A stretch of DNA of 64,000 nt from Luteolibacter rhizosphaerae (GTDB lineage Bacteria; Verrucomicrobiota; Verrucomicrobiia; Verrucomicrobiales; Akkermansiaceae), in contig NZ_JAPDDR010000017.1 of NCBI RefSeq assembly GCF_025950095.1, forward strand, positions 1 to 64,000, read 5' to 3'. A model generated the notes under the pieces. It was not told the DNA's origin. It searched no databases and was given only the letters and a program-made list of their open reading frames with translations. Position numbers and translations under genes: made by a program. Positions within the stretch are counted from its first letter, which is position 1, and each line of letters starts with the position of its first letter. Below, in pieces: positions 1-8,702 of this stretch.

Positions 1-80
1 TCCGAACCCGGAAGTGAAACGCTGCAGCGCCGATGGTATTGGGACGACAGGTCCTGTGAGAGTAGGTCGCCGCCAGGTAT
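1..80 (+). rRNA. rrf: 5S ribosomal RNA, 3' part only
   Basis: The first 80 bases match the second half of bacterial 5S rRNA. The conserved block around GAAGTGAAACGC is followed by GCGCCGATGGTA, and the closing helix strand ends in GCCGCCAGGTAT. The 5' part lies outside the window. A strong terminator follows directly, as expected for the end of an rRNA operon, so 16S and 23S genes probably lie to the left. The exact 3' end is uncertain by one or two bases. Confidence 0.93.
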
Positions 81-82
81 TC

Positions 83-121
83 GCCCGGCCCCGAGTAACA
101 TCGGGGCCGGGCGCTTTTTTG
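83..121 (+). terminator. Rho-independent terminator of the rRNA operon
   Basis: A perfect 12-bp G+C-rich stem (83-94 with 101-112) has the 6-base loop GTAACA. It is followed by GC and a run of six T. It begins right after the 5S 3' end, so it most likely ends the rRNA transcript. Confidence 0.93.
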
Positions 122-182
122 TACCCTCATGGCCGGGTGCAAAGCCGACGCGCGCCAAGTCGGCGGTAGACGGGGCGAATCC

Positions 183-830
183 TCAGTCCCGTAGCACCAG
201 GAAGTTGGTCGTGCGGAACTGCTCGAGCGCCTCGGTGTAGCCTTGGATCGGCTGAAGATCGCCCGCGGGTAGAATCCGGAACGTGGAGCCCATCCCATGA
301 GCCCGGAAGAAGTGAGAGAAGTCCCGGAAGAAGGTGCGCGAGTCGATACCATGATGATCCAGCTGGCGCTTGGTCAGCGAAGCCAAGCCTGAGCCCTCCT
401 CGTTGCAGAAGAGATCGAACTCCCCGGCAATCTTACCGAGTCCGAAGCGGTTCAAGGTGACATTCGCACGCTAGCCGCCGAACTTCTGCAGGATCGCATG
501 GGAATAGCCCGATGGCTCGAAGCAGTGAACCTGATGGGGAGCTTCGACATTCTCATCAATCAGCCGGAGAAACTGCCCTTGGTTCGCGCCCACATCGAAG
601 ACGCAAAGGGGAGCGGAATCGGGACGCGCAAGATTCCGCAACTGCTTGACAATCAAATTCTCGCCGCTGAACAGAACGTCCGCCCCGCTCCCGATGCCCA
701 AATGGCTCTGCGCATAGGAAATCACCCTTTCCAAGGAGCGTTGGACCAGACGGGACCGGGTCAGCTGGGCCAGAGCTGCATGGGTGACCTTGAACGGCAG
801 GGTCTTCCGGATTCCTGATGGCTTCTTCAT
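183..830 (-). pseudogene. FkbM-family methyltransferase, broken
   Basis: The reading frame starts at 830 and carries the S-adenosylmethionine-binding motif VFDVGANQGQF at residues 78-88, then CFEP, as in FkbM-type methyltransferases (PF05050). It is interrupted by an in-frame TAG at 471-473, after which the same frame continues with the typical ANVTLN, SGLASLTKR and EQFRTTNFLVLR segments down to 183. There is a second lesion. Between LTKRQLDHHGI and DSRTFFRDF the family's central block (the TLD...FLKIDVEGHE region and the strand after it, roughly 55-60 residues) is missing without loss of frame. With both a stop and an internal deletion this is almost certainly dead. Function before decay was probably O-methylation of a glycan or small molecule. 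Confidence 0.85.
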
Positions 831-934
831 TCCGGCGCATCCTGTTCGCCCCCGATATTGCCTTGAAGCTCTTATTAACTTCGCAGGGCAAACCTTAATC
901 CTTTCTGATCAGTTTCCCCGCTAGCAAGTGTGTC

Positions 935-2203
935 TTGCACCCGCCATCCTCCCCGCTAGCCTCCGCCGCCGTGACGCGACCCCCGCTTTCCCGCACTGCA
1001 CCCGCAGTCATCAGCGGCCTCTGGATCGCCTTCTTCCTCTGGGGCATGGCGCCCGGCTACTACACGCCAGCCATCCCCAATATCCTCAAGGCGAAGGGCC
1101 TCGGGAGCGAATGGCTTTCTCTCGCCTTCTTGGCCGGCCCCGTCGCTTCGATGATCTCTCCGCTGATCATCGGCGCCTTGGCCGATAATCGTTTCTCCGC
1201 CCAGCGCGTCGTTGGCTTCTGCGGGATCATCAGTTCCTGTTTCTTGGCTTTCGCCTTCGCGGTCTTGGATCGGAACGGTCCGCCGGCATTTTTCATCAGC
1301 CTTCTCGCCTGCAGTTCAATCGTTGCAGCCCCCATGGCCAGCATGCTCGCCACGATCGCGATGGCCCACCTCCGATCAGGAGAGGAGGAATTCCCGATCG
1401 TAAGGCTCGGCGGCACTCTTGGCTGGATGGCGGCCGGCTACATTACCAGCTTCGTTATCTTCGCGGACGCCTCACCCAAGGCCGGCTACGCCGCTGCGAT
1501 CACGCGCTGCGTTTGCGGAATCTCCTCATTCTTTCTCCCGAACACTCCTCCGCTCGGTAACTCGCGCTCTCTCCGCACGCTCCTTGGCCTAGACGCCTTC
1601 CGCCTGCTGAAAGAGCGAGATCATCTGGTCTTCTTCTCAGTAACGACCCTTCTCTCGATTCCTCTAGCGGCCTTCTTCATGCACACGCCGATGCATCTGT
1701 TCGCGCTCGGCAATGACAAGCCGACCGCGACGATGACGATCGGGCAGATCAGCGAAATCGCCGCGATGCTTCTCATGTCGGTCGTCATGAATCGCTTTCG
1801 CGTGAAAACGGTCCTGATGTTCGCGCTTGGTCTCTCCGCATTGCGCTATGGCTTGTTTGCGGTGGCTGGAATGAGTGGAGCGAGTGGATGGCTCATCGCC
1901 GGCATCTCGCTTCACGGTTTGTGCTACACGCTCTACTTCATCACGGGGCAACTCTTCCTGGATCGTCGGGTGGACCCGGGGATGCGGACTCAAGCACAAG
2001 GGCTGCTAAGTCTAGCGAGCAATGGCGTGGGATCCGTGATCGGAACACTCCTCGCCGTGCGGCTACACGACTTCACGGTGGGTGCACACAACGGTGATTG
2101 GGCGACTTACTGGTGGGTCCAGTGCGCTTGTATCGCGATTTGTATTCCGATTCTCGCGATCTTCTATCAGGGCGTGGCTGCCTCCAAGCGGGAAACGGCT
2201 TAG
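935..2203 (+). CDS. MFS transporter, nucleoside:H+ symporter-like
   Basis: This 422-residue protein is very hydrophobic, with about twelve predicted membrane segments. An early WIAFFLWGMAPGYYTPAIPNI segment and the loop IIGALADNRFSAQRVV resemble the NupG/XapB-type nucleoside:H+ symporter branch of the major facilitator superfamily. It should import a nucleoside or a similar small solute across the inner membrane; the substrate cannot be read from sequence. The longest start is TTG at 935. An in-frame GTG at 971 gives a shorter N-terminus that still precedes the first membrane helix and is equally plausible; neither has a clear Shine-Dalgarno sequence. It ends one base before the convergent L,D-transpeptidase gene. 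Confidence 0.8.
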   Translation: MHPPSSPLASAAVTRPPLSRTAPAVISGLWIAFFLWGMAPGYYTPAIPNILKAKGLGSEWLSLAFLAGPVASMISPLIIGALADNRFSAQRVVGFCGIISSCFLAFAFAVLDRNGPPAFFISLLACSSIVAAPMASMLATIAMAHLRSGEEEFPIVRLGGTLGWMAAGYITSFVIFADASPKAGYAAAITRCVCGISSFFLPNTPPLGNSRSLRTLLGLDAFRLLKERDHLVFFSVTTLLSIPLAAFFMHTPMHLFALGNDKPTATMTIGQISEIAAMLLMSVVMNRFRVKTVLMFALGLSALRYGLFAVAGMSGASGWLIAGISLHGLCYTLYFITGQLFLDRRVDPGMRTQAQGLLSLASNGVGSVIGTLLAVRLHDFTVGAHNGDWATYWWVQCACIAICIPILAIFYQGVAASKRETA

Positions 2204-2204
2204 C

Positions 2205-2927
2205 TTAGGGGAGTTTCCATTCCGCCTTTTTGGTGGCGTACTCCGCTTGCGGAAGTAGGACGTAGATGGGCTGCTTGCCGGGATCGACCCACGCGATGAG
2301 TTGACGGAGCTTGGCTTCCTCCATGGTGGTGCAACCGGCGGTGGGTTTGGAGCCGGCGCCGCGCCAAATGTGGAAGAAAATGGCGCTCCCGTGGCCTGGA
2401 GACACTTTCGGGGGAGCATTATGTGCAATAAAGAGTTTCAATGAATGCGGGTAGTCATCCTGCTTCATCTGCTGCTTCTTCTCCCAAGCGCTGGCCGGTT
2501 CGTGATTGAGGACAAGGTGCTTGTTGTAGCTGGGGGAAAAAGGGTCCTCGACCCAGAGGTCGCGGGTGGTGACTTGGCGATAGAAGAGTTTCGGGTGTTT
2601 TTTGATGCCTTCGTGGGCACCCCAAGCACCGCCGAGGTGGAAGACGCCGGCGGGAGCGCGGAAGTCGCCTTCCTTCTTCACCTTGGCGCCGGGAGGCAGG
2701 GGATGGATGCCAAGTCCCCAGACCAAGCCATCGCGTCCGAGGCGGCCGGTCCAAGAGCCGAGGACTTCAACCCATTTGCCGCCGCGTTTCTCGTAGGCTT
2801 TGAGGGTGACGTTGGATGAGTTCCAGTCTTTGGCGACACCGACGATGCATTGGGTCGATTTGGCCGGGAGCTCGAAGCCGACGGCGGTGAGGGCGCTAGC
2901 GATGAGGATGAAGACGAAGCGGATCAC
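2205..2927 (-). CDS. L,D-transpeptidase family protein (YkuD fold)
   Basis: This 240-residue protein has an N-terminal signal peptide (VIRFVFILIASALTAVGFELPA). Its C-terminal half carries the YkuD-type catalytic signature: His186 in the FFHIW segment, then PTAGCT with the nucleophile Cys199. Such enzymes cleave and rejoin peptidoglycan stems, making 3-3 cross-links or attaching proteins in the periplasm. The frame is open far upstream, to 3443, but GTG at 2927 directly precedes the signal peptide, and the upstream part only shadows the neighbouring methyltransferase. It lies 14 bases downstream of the MidA-like gene on the same strand and is probably cotranscribed. The HIW...TAGC arrangement is closer to the YafK/ErfK side of the family; the exact subfamily is not certain. 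Confidence 0.85.
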   Translation of the reverse strand: MIRFVFILIASALTAVGFELPAKSTQCIVGVAKDWNSSNVTLKAYEKRGGKWVEVLGSWTGRLGRDGLVWGLGIHPLPPGAKVKKEGDFRAPAGVFHLGGAWGAHEGIKKHPKLFYRQVTTRDLWVEDPFSPSYNKHLVLNHEPASAWEKKQQMKQDDYPHSLKLFIAHNAPPKVSPGHGSAIFFHIWRGAGSKPTAGCTTMEEAKLRQLIAWVDPGKQPIYVLLPQAEYATKKAEWKLP

Positions 2928-2941
2928 GGGTCCAAGATGCG

Positions 2942-3931
2942 TCAATCCGCCCGGGGCGCAAGGCGCTGCTGATCGAGGACGAGGAAGGCTCCGCCCGCGC
3001 CCTGCGGATCGATCGCCTGGGCATCGGCGGGACGGGAGGGATCGGCGTGGGGCCGAAGGAACTCGGCTTGGGTCGTGAGTGCACGGGTTTCGAGCGAAGG
3101 GGAGGACCAGTCTTGGAGATCGGTGAAGTTGACGTCCGCGGTGAGATCCTGCTTGCCGGGATTGCCATAGGCATCCGGGCCCTCCAGTCGCTGCTGGAGG
3201 AGGTAGGCGCGGAAGGAGCCCCGGGGGCGGCGATGGTAGAGGGTGTCCACTTCTGCTCCATAGTCGATGGTCAGCATGCGACCGGCCCTCCAGTGTCCGG
3301 TCCAAGTATCGAGCCAAGCGTGATAGGCATCCATCACTTCCACGATTTGTCCGGAAGGGAAAGAGGACTGAAGGGCGGAGGATGAGGGAAGATCGGAGCA
3401 GGGTTCCCAGACTTCGGCGGGAGAGAGAAAGAGCTCGCTCCATCCATCCGGCTCACGGCGGAAGCGGCGTACGGGGAAGGCATCGACAAACTCGTTCGAG
3501 TAGATGCAGGCACGACCGCCGCAAGCTTCGAGGGCTTCATTGATCGAGGCATGCCAGCGGACCTTGGGGCCGAGGAGACTCTGCTGTCGGGCGCGGAGGG
3601 GGGAGGAGGTTTCGACGAGGTGAATCCTGGTGCGGAGGCGTTGCCACCACGGTAGGGCTTGGATCACCGCACGGGCGAGCAGGCCTTCGCCGGGGCCGAG
3701 TTCGATCAGATCGCGGCAGCGGGTCTCGCGAAGCGCGTCGAGAGCCCACGCCGCGACCGCCTTGCCCAAGGCCGGTGTGAGCATGGGGGTGGTGGTGAAG
3801 TCGCCACCCTTACCCACGGCGCGGATGCGACGGGCGTAGTAACCGCGGTCCGGATCGTGGAGCGCGAGGTCCATGAAGCGGTCGAAGCGAAGCTTTCCGC
3901 CGTCTTTCCATGGCCAGTTAGAGGAATTCAT
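2942..3931 (-). CDS. MidA/NDUFAF7-type SAM-dependent methyltransferase
   Basis: This 329-residue protein has the family order: an N-terminal helical part, the GGDFTT segment at residues 42-47, the S-adenosylmethionine site ELGPGEG at 77-83, then SNEFVDAFPVRRF and a late DYG motif. This pattern belongs to the MidA/NDUFAF7 family (PF02636). The mitochondrial members methylate an arginine of a complex I subunit. Bacterial members are less well studied, and protein arginine methylation is inference here. It starts at ATG 3931, divergent from a lipoprotein gene, and is followed on the same strand by an L,D-transpeptidase. Confidence 0.87.
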   Translation of the reverse strand: MNSSNWPWKDGGKLRFDRFMDLALHDPDRGYYARRIRAVGKGGDFTTTPMLTPALGKAVAAWALDALRETRCRDLIELGPGEGLLARAVIQALPWWQRLRTRIHLVETSSPLRARQQSLLGPKVRWHASINEALEACGGRACIYSNEFVDAFPVRRFRREPDGWSELFLSPAEVWEPCSDLPSSSALQSSFPSGQIVEVMDAYHAWLDTWTGHWRAGRMLTIDYGAEVDTLYHRRPRGSFRAYLLQQRLEGPDAYGNPGKQDLTADVNFTDLQDWSSPSLETRALTTQAEFLRPHADPSRPADAQAIDPQGAGGAFLVLDQQRLAPRAD

Positions 3932-3979
3932 CGTAGGTCGGCTTGACGGGTCGCAATCCCTCTTCCATTCCTTCAGTGG

Positions 3980-4405
3980 GTGAAGGGTGTTTGGATCGGG
4001 ATCATGCTGTTGCTTCCGCTCGTGTCTTGCGAGCGAAACGAGCCAGTACGCCCGGCGGAGCAGGGACAGGGCGAGGTGAAGGAGGCGGCAATGGCAGAGC
4101 CGTCGAAGGAGGAGGACGATGCGGTGCTGATCGAGAAGAAGCCACCGGTGGCCGAGCCGGTGTCCGGTCAGCCGGGAATGGTGATCAGTCCCTACAATGG
4201 CAAGCCCATCGATGTGAAGGGAATCGCTCCCGGGACCCTGGTAGCGGATCCGACGTATCCGATGGAGCAGAAGAAGTATTTCCGCGTGCCGGAGCCGCCG
4301 AAAAGCGAGGCTGAGCCGCCGAAGTTGTTAGATCCGGCGGACCTGATCCGGCCGATTCCGTCGAAGGAGGTGCGGGAGGAGGAAGGGGCGAAGGAGAAGC
4401 CTTGA
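3980..4405 (+). CDS. Small lipoprotein with one SPYN-type repeat
   Basis: This 141-residue protein has a lipoprotein signal peptide ending in LVSC (lipid-attached Cys17), then an acidic low-complexity linker. One compact repeat at residues 63-104 contains ISPYNGKPIDVKGI, GTLVADPTYP and KKYFRVPE. The tail is charged. I do not know a named family. The same repeat occurs twice in the next gene, so the two are tandem paralogues, probably anchored to an envelope membrane. The start is GTG at 3980, which places the signal peptide at the N-terminus. It lies 64 bases upstream of its paralogue and is probably cotranscribed with it. Confidence 0.72.
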   Translation: MKGVWIGIMLLLPLVSCERNEPVRPAEQGQGEVKEAAMAEPSKEEDDAVLIEKKPPVAEPVSGQPGMVISPYNGKPIDVKGIAPGTLVADPTYPMEQKKYFRVPEPPKSEAEPPKLLDPADLIRPIPSKEVREEEGAKEKP

Positions 4406-4469
4406 GGAATGGTAGCCGGGACAAGGTGGCTCCTTGACGTGGAGGCTTGTCTTCGATTCATCTGGGAGG

Positions 4470-5063
4470 ATGAAGATCCGAACCTGCCTTGTGTTGTCTG
4501 CCCTAGCCCTTTCCTCTTGTGACAAAGGGGGTGAAGCGGCGGGAGGTGAGGCCGCGAAGGCGGGACCGAAGAAGAGCAGCTCTGCTCTGCCGAAGCTGAC
4601 CGAGGCCGAGTCGAAGGAGCCGGCGAGGGAAGGAAAGAGCGGCGAGCGGGAGGCGAAGCCCAAGAGGCCGCCGGTGGCGACTCCGGCGGTGGGTCAGCCG
4701 GGGAAGGTGATCAGTCCCTTCAGTGGTGAGATCGTCGATGTGGGCGGGAAGTCGAAAGGCGAACTGGTGGAGGATCCGAAATATCCGGGCGATGCGAGCA
4801 AGCAGTTCGAGGTGCCGGAGATGAAGGAGACCATCCCCGAGGCTCAAGTGGTGCCCGGGAAGCCGGGCTACGTCATGAGCCCGTATAATAACAAGGTCGT
4901 CGATGTGCGGGGCATCCCCGCTGGACGCTTGGTGGCGGATCCCACCTTCCCGGCGGCGGAGAGGAAGCACTTCCGGATTCCTGCGGGAGTCGAGGAGGAT
5001 GGGAATGCGTCGCTGCCGGAGAATATCGATGTGCCGCAGGATAGTGCGCCGCCGGAGGAATGA
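4470..5063 (+). CDS. Lipoprotein with two SPYN-type repeats
   Basis: This 197-residue protein has a lipoprotein signal peptide with lipobox LSSC (Cys17) and a Lys/Ala/Glu-rich linker. Two repeats follow, at about residues 75-117 (VISPFSGEIVDV) and 130-171 (VMSPYNNKVVDVRGI), each ending in a K-x-F-x-[VI]-P motif. It is the two-repeat paralogue of the preceding gene. The frame extends 12 codons further upstream, but ATG 4470 begins the signal peptide; GGGAGG abuts it with almost no spacing, so it is a poor Shine-Dalgarno. The role is unknown. The glycine/proline-rich repeat may be a small beta structure that binds a wall or surface ligand, which is inference. Confidence 0.74.
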   Translation: MKIRTCLVLSALALSSCDKGGEAAGGEAAKAGPKKSSSALPKLTEAESKEPAREGKSGEREAKPKRPPVATPAVGQPGKVISPFSGEIVDVGGKSKGELVEDPKYPGDASKQFEVPEMKETIPEAQVVPGKPGYVMSPYNNKVVDVRGIPAGRLVADPTFPAAERKHFRIPAGVEEDGNASLPENIDVPQDSAPPEE

Positions 5064-5359
5064 TCGCGACGGGGCGCCGATTTGAAAGCGGGGAGAGTTG
5101 AGAGATTTGAGATCTGATGTTTCAGGCTCCAAACTTGGGAATCTGGAATCATCGATACAAAGGAATCCGGGGCGGGACGGATTCGACGAGGAGGTGAGGC
5201 AGGTCGCGGGCGTAGCTGCCCAAACCGGTGCCAGCGACAGTAAGGTCGCTGCTCCTTATGCGCAGAATTCGGGGCGAGTGGGATATGGAAAGGGAATTCC
5301 AATCGCCATGGGATTCCGAGGTGCGAGAGAAGAAGGGATTCTAGGAATCCCCGGATCTC
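5064..5359. other. Intergenic region with degenerate short repeats
   Basis: There is no convincing gene here. The first part (about 5081-5150) holds loosely repeated GAGAGTTGAG, GATTTGAGATCTGA and GGAATCTGGAATC words. They resemble the GATTTGAGAGTTGGGGATTG stretch downstream of the YacP-like gene at 11412-11450. The remainder has no recognisable signal. Confidence 0.5.
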
Positions 5360-5986
5360 ATGCGAAGCCTCCTAGCCCCCATTGCACGATTGCTTCTTCC
5401 ATCCGACTTCCGGCTCTATCTGAGGACCCGGCGGATGGGTGGTCACTTCCGCTTGCGGACTCCGGACCGGATCTTCCTGGAGGACGAGGTAGTTCCGTGG
5501 CTGCGGGACCAGGCCGGGGTGAAAGCGGTGCTGGATGTCGGCTGCGATTGGTATACCCGCGCCTACCCGGATCTAACAGGTGCGGAGCGCTACGAGACGA
5601 TCGATCTGGATCCGGCGAAGGCGAGGCATGCGAGAAGCAGCAAGCACCATGTCGGATCGGTGCTGGAGTTGGACCGTCATGTGGAAGCCGACGCCTTCGA
5701 TCTGATCATGTGCAATGGCGTGCTCGGATGGGGAGTGAACGAGCGGAACCAGATCGCGGAGGCTGCGGGGCAACTGGCGAGAGCCTTGAAACCCGGAGGG
5801 TGGCTGGTGCTGGGTTGGAATGATGTTGATCCCTGGCGCCCGGCTTGCCTGAAGGCATTCGAGATCGCGCCCCTAAAGCGAGTGCTTTTTCCGCCTGCGG
5901 GTTCGGATACCCATCTAACCGAAACCAAGTCGCGGCACACTTATCGCTTCTTCAAGCATTCCATGGTTGCAAGCGATCGGAACTGA
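5360..5986 (+). CDS. Class I SAM-dependent methyltransferase, unknown substrate
   Basis: This 208-residue protein has a Rossmann-type methyltransferase core. VLDVGCDW at about residues 58-65 is the S-adenosylmethionine loop, ETIDLDPAKA is the acidic loop, FDLIMCNGVLGWG is motif IV, and ARALKPGGWLVLGWN is the post-core strand. It resembles Methyltransf_11-type enzymes, with no substrate-specific feature I recognise. The glycine-rich loop reads DVGCDW instead of the usual DxGxG, which is odd but occurs in divergent members. ATG 5360 gives a basic N-terminus. It is isolated, with a long upstream gap, and convergent with the next gene. Confidence 0.78.
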   Translation: MRSLLAPIARLLLPSDFRLYLRTRRMGGHFRLRTPDRIFLEDEVVPWLRDQAGVKAVLDVGCDWYTRAYPDLTGAERYETIDLDPAKARHARSSKHHVGSVLELDRHVEADAFDLIMCNGVLGWGVNERNQIAEAAGQLARALKPGGWLVLGWNDVDPWRPACLKAFEIAPLKRVLFPPAGSDTHLTETKSRHTYRFFKHSMVASDRN

Positions 5987-6025
5987 GTGGCAGGGCCTTT
6001 TCCGGTGGGAAGGCGGATGAAGGAG

Positions 6026-8359
6026 CTACTTCTCCGCGATCCGGACGAAGCGCTGGCGGGCATCGGCCGGGGCGCGGTAGATCAGATCATTGCGAAAGCC
6101 ATCGCCACGAATTTCGATGGAGTCCGGCGCTGCGGGAAGGGCAGGGTGCGCGGAAAGATCCAAGAGGGTGGTCCAAGTCGATAGATCGGTGGAGGCTTGG
6201 AACTCGAGCGGCAGCGAGGCGAGCGGGAGAGGGAGGTGAAACTCCCGCGGGCGGGCAGGATTCATCACCGGCCTAAGAGGTCGATCCGGAGTGGCGGGAG
6301 CAGTGATCAGCCGCTTGTGGAGCAGCAAGCGGTTCTTGATGGTGGAGCTTACGACATACGACCGCGGAGCAACGAGGTAGACTTGCCCCGAGGGATCGGC
6401 GGTGACGCGGACCTCATCCCCGTATTCCTGATTCTCGGCGATCGGGACGACGGTCTCCTGGCGCCAGTAGTTGCCGACATACTCCGCGAAGTTGAGCATG
6501 TACGAGCGAGGATACTCGCGGGTACTGACCCATGCGGCAATCGGGCGGCCTTTGGCGAGTGCGAGGGAGGGGCGGGAAGAGTGGCCGATGCCTTCATCGA
6601 GGCGTTCGATCCGGTAGTTGCCGTTCTTACCGGTGAAGGTGAAGAGGGCGGAGTCGGACACATAGAGGCCGTGAAGGTTTCCGTCCGCAGTGGCGACGAG
6701 ACAGGTATAGCGGACATTCGAGAGCTGGAACTCGCGCTGCCATGTGGCTCCGACCTTCTTGTAGAATCCGTCCGAGGTGAGGATGTGAGGGACCTCCTGG
6801 CTATCGACGGCGACGGCGGAATGAGTGGTGGCGCTCACGGCGGCGACCTGGCTGGTCTGCCAAGAGCCGTTCCGCTTCGCGGCATAGTAGATCCAGTTCC
6901 CGCTGCCCGAAATGTAGACGGGGAAGGTGGCATGAGGATTGCCGGCGGAGTCCAAGGCGAGCGAGTAAATTGCGGTCGAGCTGCTACCACCGGTGTTAAC
7001 CGGGATGGGATCGCTGGTGAGGGAGGTGCGGCTGCCAAACCAGTGGAAGGCGCCGGAGAGCGCGTGAAGGGGACCTCCCGGTTGCCTGACATACTCGACC
7101 TGTGCAGTCTGGTGTGCGACCGAAGCGTTGGTCCACGAGCCATTCGCCAAGGAATACTCGCGGTTTCCTGCCGGATCCTCGAAGTGATAGGCGTAGACGC
7201 GGGGATCGTCATTCACCGGTGCGACGACACCGAGCAGGCGCGCATCCGGGGAGCCCACCACGGTGATGTCGGAATGATTCCATGAGGAAGGGATACGGGT
7301 CTGATGACGGACGAGGCTGCCCTTCGCACCGAGGAGATGGGGGATGCCGTTGTCATCGACGAGCACGCGGTGATGGGTCGTGGTAGGGAATGTGCTCCAG
7401 ACTCCCTGCCTGCGGACCCGGAGTTCCATCATGCCGACGAGGTAGACCGTGCCATCCGTTGATGCGGCGAGGCTATCCCTGGTACCGCTGGCCCAAGGTT
7501 CGCCGGGTTGCTCGATGGAAGACCATGAGCCATTCCTGAACTCGCGATAGGCCCCGGCACCGGCAACGCGAAGGATGCCATCCCGCCCGCAGGCGAATGC
7601 GCCGAGATTCCCTTGAAGGATGGTGGTGGAAGACCAAGTGCCATTCAGACGTGATGCGTGCCGGGTGTGATTCGGGGGGCCGCCGCTGATGGGGCTGTAC
7701 TCGATGTAGGCGATGTGTGGCTGGCCGTCCGGCAGGATGGCGAGCCGGACCGAAGAGACGGAGGCGTAGTCGACGACCGGGCGGACCAGCTCGTAGGTCC
7801 ATGCGGAGGCTTGGCGGCGGTAGAGGCGGACCTCATCGCTGGAAGGATAGCCAGTGTAGAGGGGGCAATTGATGGCGACGAGGGGTGTCCCGTCGGGTGC
7901 GAGATCGAGATCAAAGCTGTGACCGCCGCTGGAGGTGAGGATGGGTTCCGGTGTGGACCAGGCCGACTCCTTGAGGCGCGAATAGTAAAGGGTATGGCCC
8001 CAGGCGAAGTTGACGGGGTAGTAGGTGCGGACCTCATGGATCATCACGATGTCCCGGCCGGTGGCCTGCACTTGGACCGCGGTGACTTCACCAGAGGTAG
8101 TGAGGATAGGCTCGTCGATCTTGTTGCCGTTCCGCCATCTGACCGAGCGCAGGGAGGCGGGGTTGGTGGTGCCGTAAGCGACGAAGGGGTATCGCGATTC
8201 CGAGAGGGTGAGATCACAAACGACTCCGCCATATTGGGGGTCCACGCCGGTGGCGGTGGCGACGGTTTGATTGCCCCAGACAAAACTCTCGTCCATGGGG
8301 TGGGCCGCAGCGAGGAGGGGGAGGAAGGCGGCGAACAGGAGGGTGAGGCGGAGAAACAT
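6026..8359 (-). CDS. Large secreted beta-rich repeat protein, unknown function
   Basis: This 777-residue protein has a clear signal peptide (MFLRLTLLFAAFLPLLAAAHP). The body is built of many loosely repeated units in which a GSWS, GTWSS or GNWIYYA tryptophan segment alternates with LALDxxGNPHA or ILPDGQPHIAY segments. This pattern suggests a seven- or eight-bladed beta-propeller like those of secreted binding proteins and sialidase-fold proteins. I see no sialidase Asp-box catalytic set. The last about 90 residues, with EFQASTDLSTWTTL and a final FVRI, match a C-terminal beta-sandwich commonly seen on secreted verrucomicrobial proteins. ATG 8359 is chosen over the upstream TTG 8365. It probably acts outside the cell or at the cell surface. 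Confidence 0.75.
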   Translation of the reverse strand: MFLRLTLLFAAFLPLLAAAHPMDESFVWGNQTVATATGVDPQYGGVVCDLTLSESRYPFVAYGTTNPASLRSVRWRNGNKIDEPILTTSGEVTAVQVQATGRDIVMIHEVRTYYPVNFAWGHTLYYSRLKESAWSTPEPILTSSGGHSFDLDLAPDGTPLVAINCPLYTGYPSSDEVRLYRRQASAWTYELVRPVVDYASVSSVRLAILPDGQPHIAYIEYSPISGGPPNHTRHASRLNGTWSSTTILQGNLGAFACGRDGILRVAGAGAYREFRNGSWSSIEQPGEPWASGTRDSLAASTDGTVYLVGMMELRVRRQGVWSTFPTTTHHRVLVDDNGIPHLLGAKGSLVRHQTRIPSSWNHSDITVVGSPDARLLGVVAPVNDDPRVYAYHFEDPAGNREYSLANGSWTNASVAHQTAQVEYVRQPGGPLHALSGAFHWFGSRTSLTSDPIPVNTGGSSSTAIYSLALDSAGNPHATFPVYISGSGNWIYYAAKRNGSWQTSQVAAVSATTHSAVAVDSQEVPHILTSDGFYKKVGATWQREFQLSNVRYTCLVATADGNLHGLYVSDSALFTFTGKNGNYRIERLDEGIGHSSRPSLALAKGRPIAAWVSTREYPRSYMLNFAEYVGNYWRQETVVPIAENQEYGDEVRVTADPSGQVYLVAPRSYVVSSTIKNRLLLHKRLITAPATPDRPLRPVMNPARPREFHLPLPLASLPLEFQASTDLSTWTTLLDLSAHPALPAAPDSIEIRGDGFRNDLIYRAPADARQRFVRIAEK

Positions 8360-8365
8360 GGACAA

Positions 8366-8702
8366 GGGGGACGCGGGGAATTCAGGCGGAGCCGGGACAG
8401 CTTCGCAAGCGACAAGGATCGCGAAGCGGATCTCCCGCGTGTGAAGGCGGTGCGAACCGTGGATGAAAACGCGGAGATCAGCGTTGAGCGTTATCGGTCC
8501 GGCTTGAACTCAATGCCGTTAAGGACTCGTTCTTCAGAAGCAATCCACATCGGACTTCGGGCAGATTGCCCACGGATTACACGGATTACACGGATGAGAC
8601 TGTGTGGGTTTTCCAAGGATGGACTTCCCTTGTCGACTTTCCGGATCCTGTCTCTAAATCCATCTGATCCTCTGAATCGGTGCAGTGGGGGGCTCCTCAA
8701 GC
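8366..8702. other. Intergenic region, non-coding
   Basis: Divergence between the large secreted protein (start 8359, minus strand) and the 3' end of the zinc-ribbon gene leaves 337 bases with no credible reading frame. It contains the 9-bp tandem repeat described separately. Otherwise nothing is recognisable. Confidence 0.6.
8571..8596. repeat. Short tandem repeat, unit CACGGATTA
   Basis: Almost three copies of a 9-bp unit run head to tail (CACGGATTA twice, then CACGGAT). The element lies in a gene-free stretch. Read on the minus strand in one frame it would give a repeating Ile-Arg-Val pattern, the hallmark of spurious proteins predicted from this repeat type in environmental genomes. Confidence 0.8.

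Noticed and set aside
2928-3443. Upstream extension of the L,D-transpeptidase frame
   Set aside because: It lies within the MidA-like gene in another frame; the signal peptide starts at 2927.
6197-7285. 362-codon plus-strand frame
   Set aside because: Antisense shadow of the large secreted protein gene.
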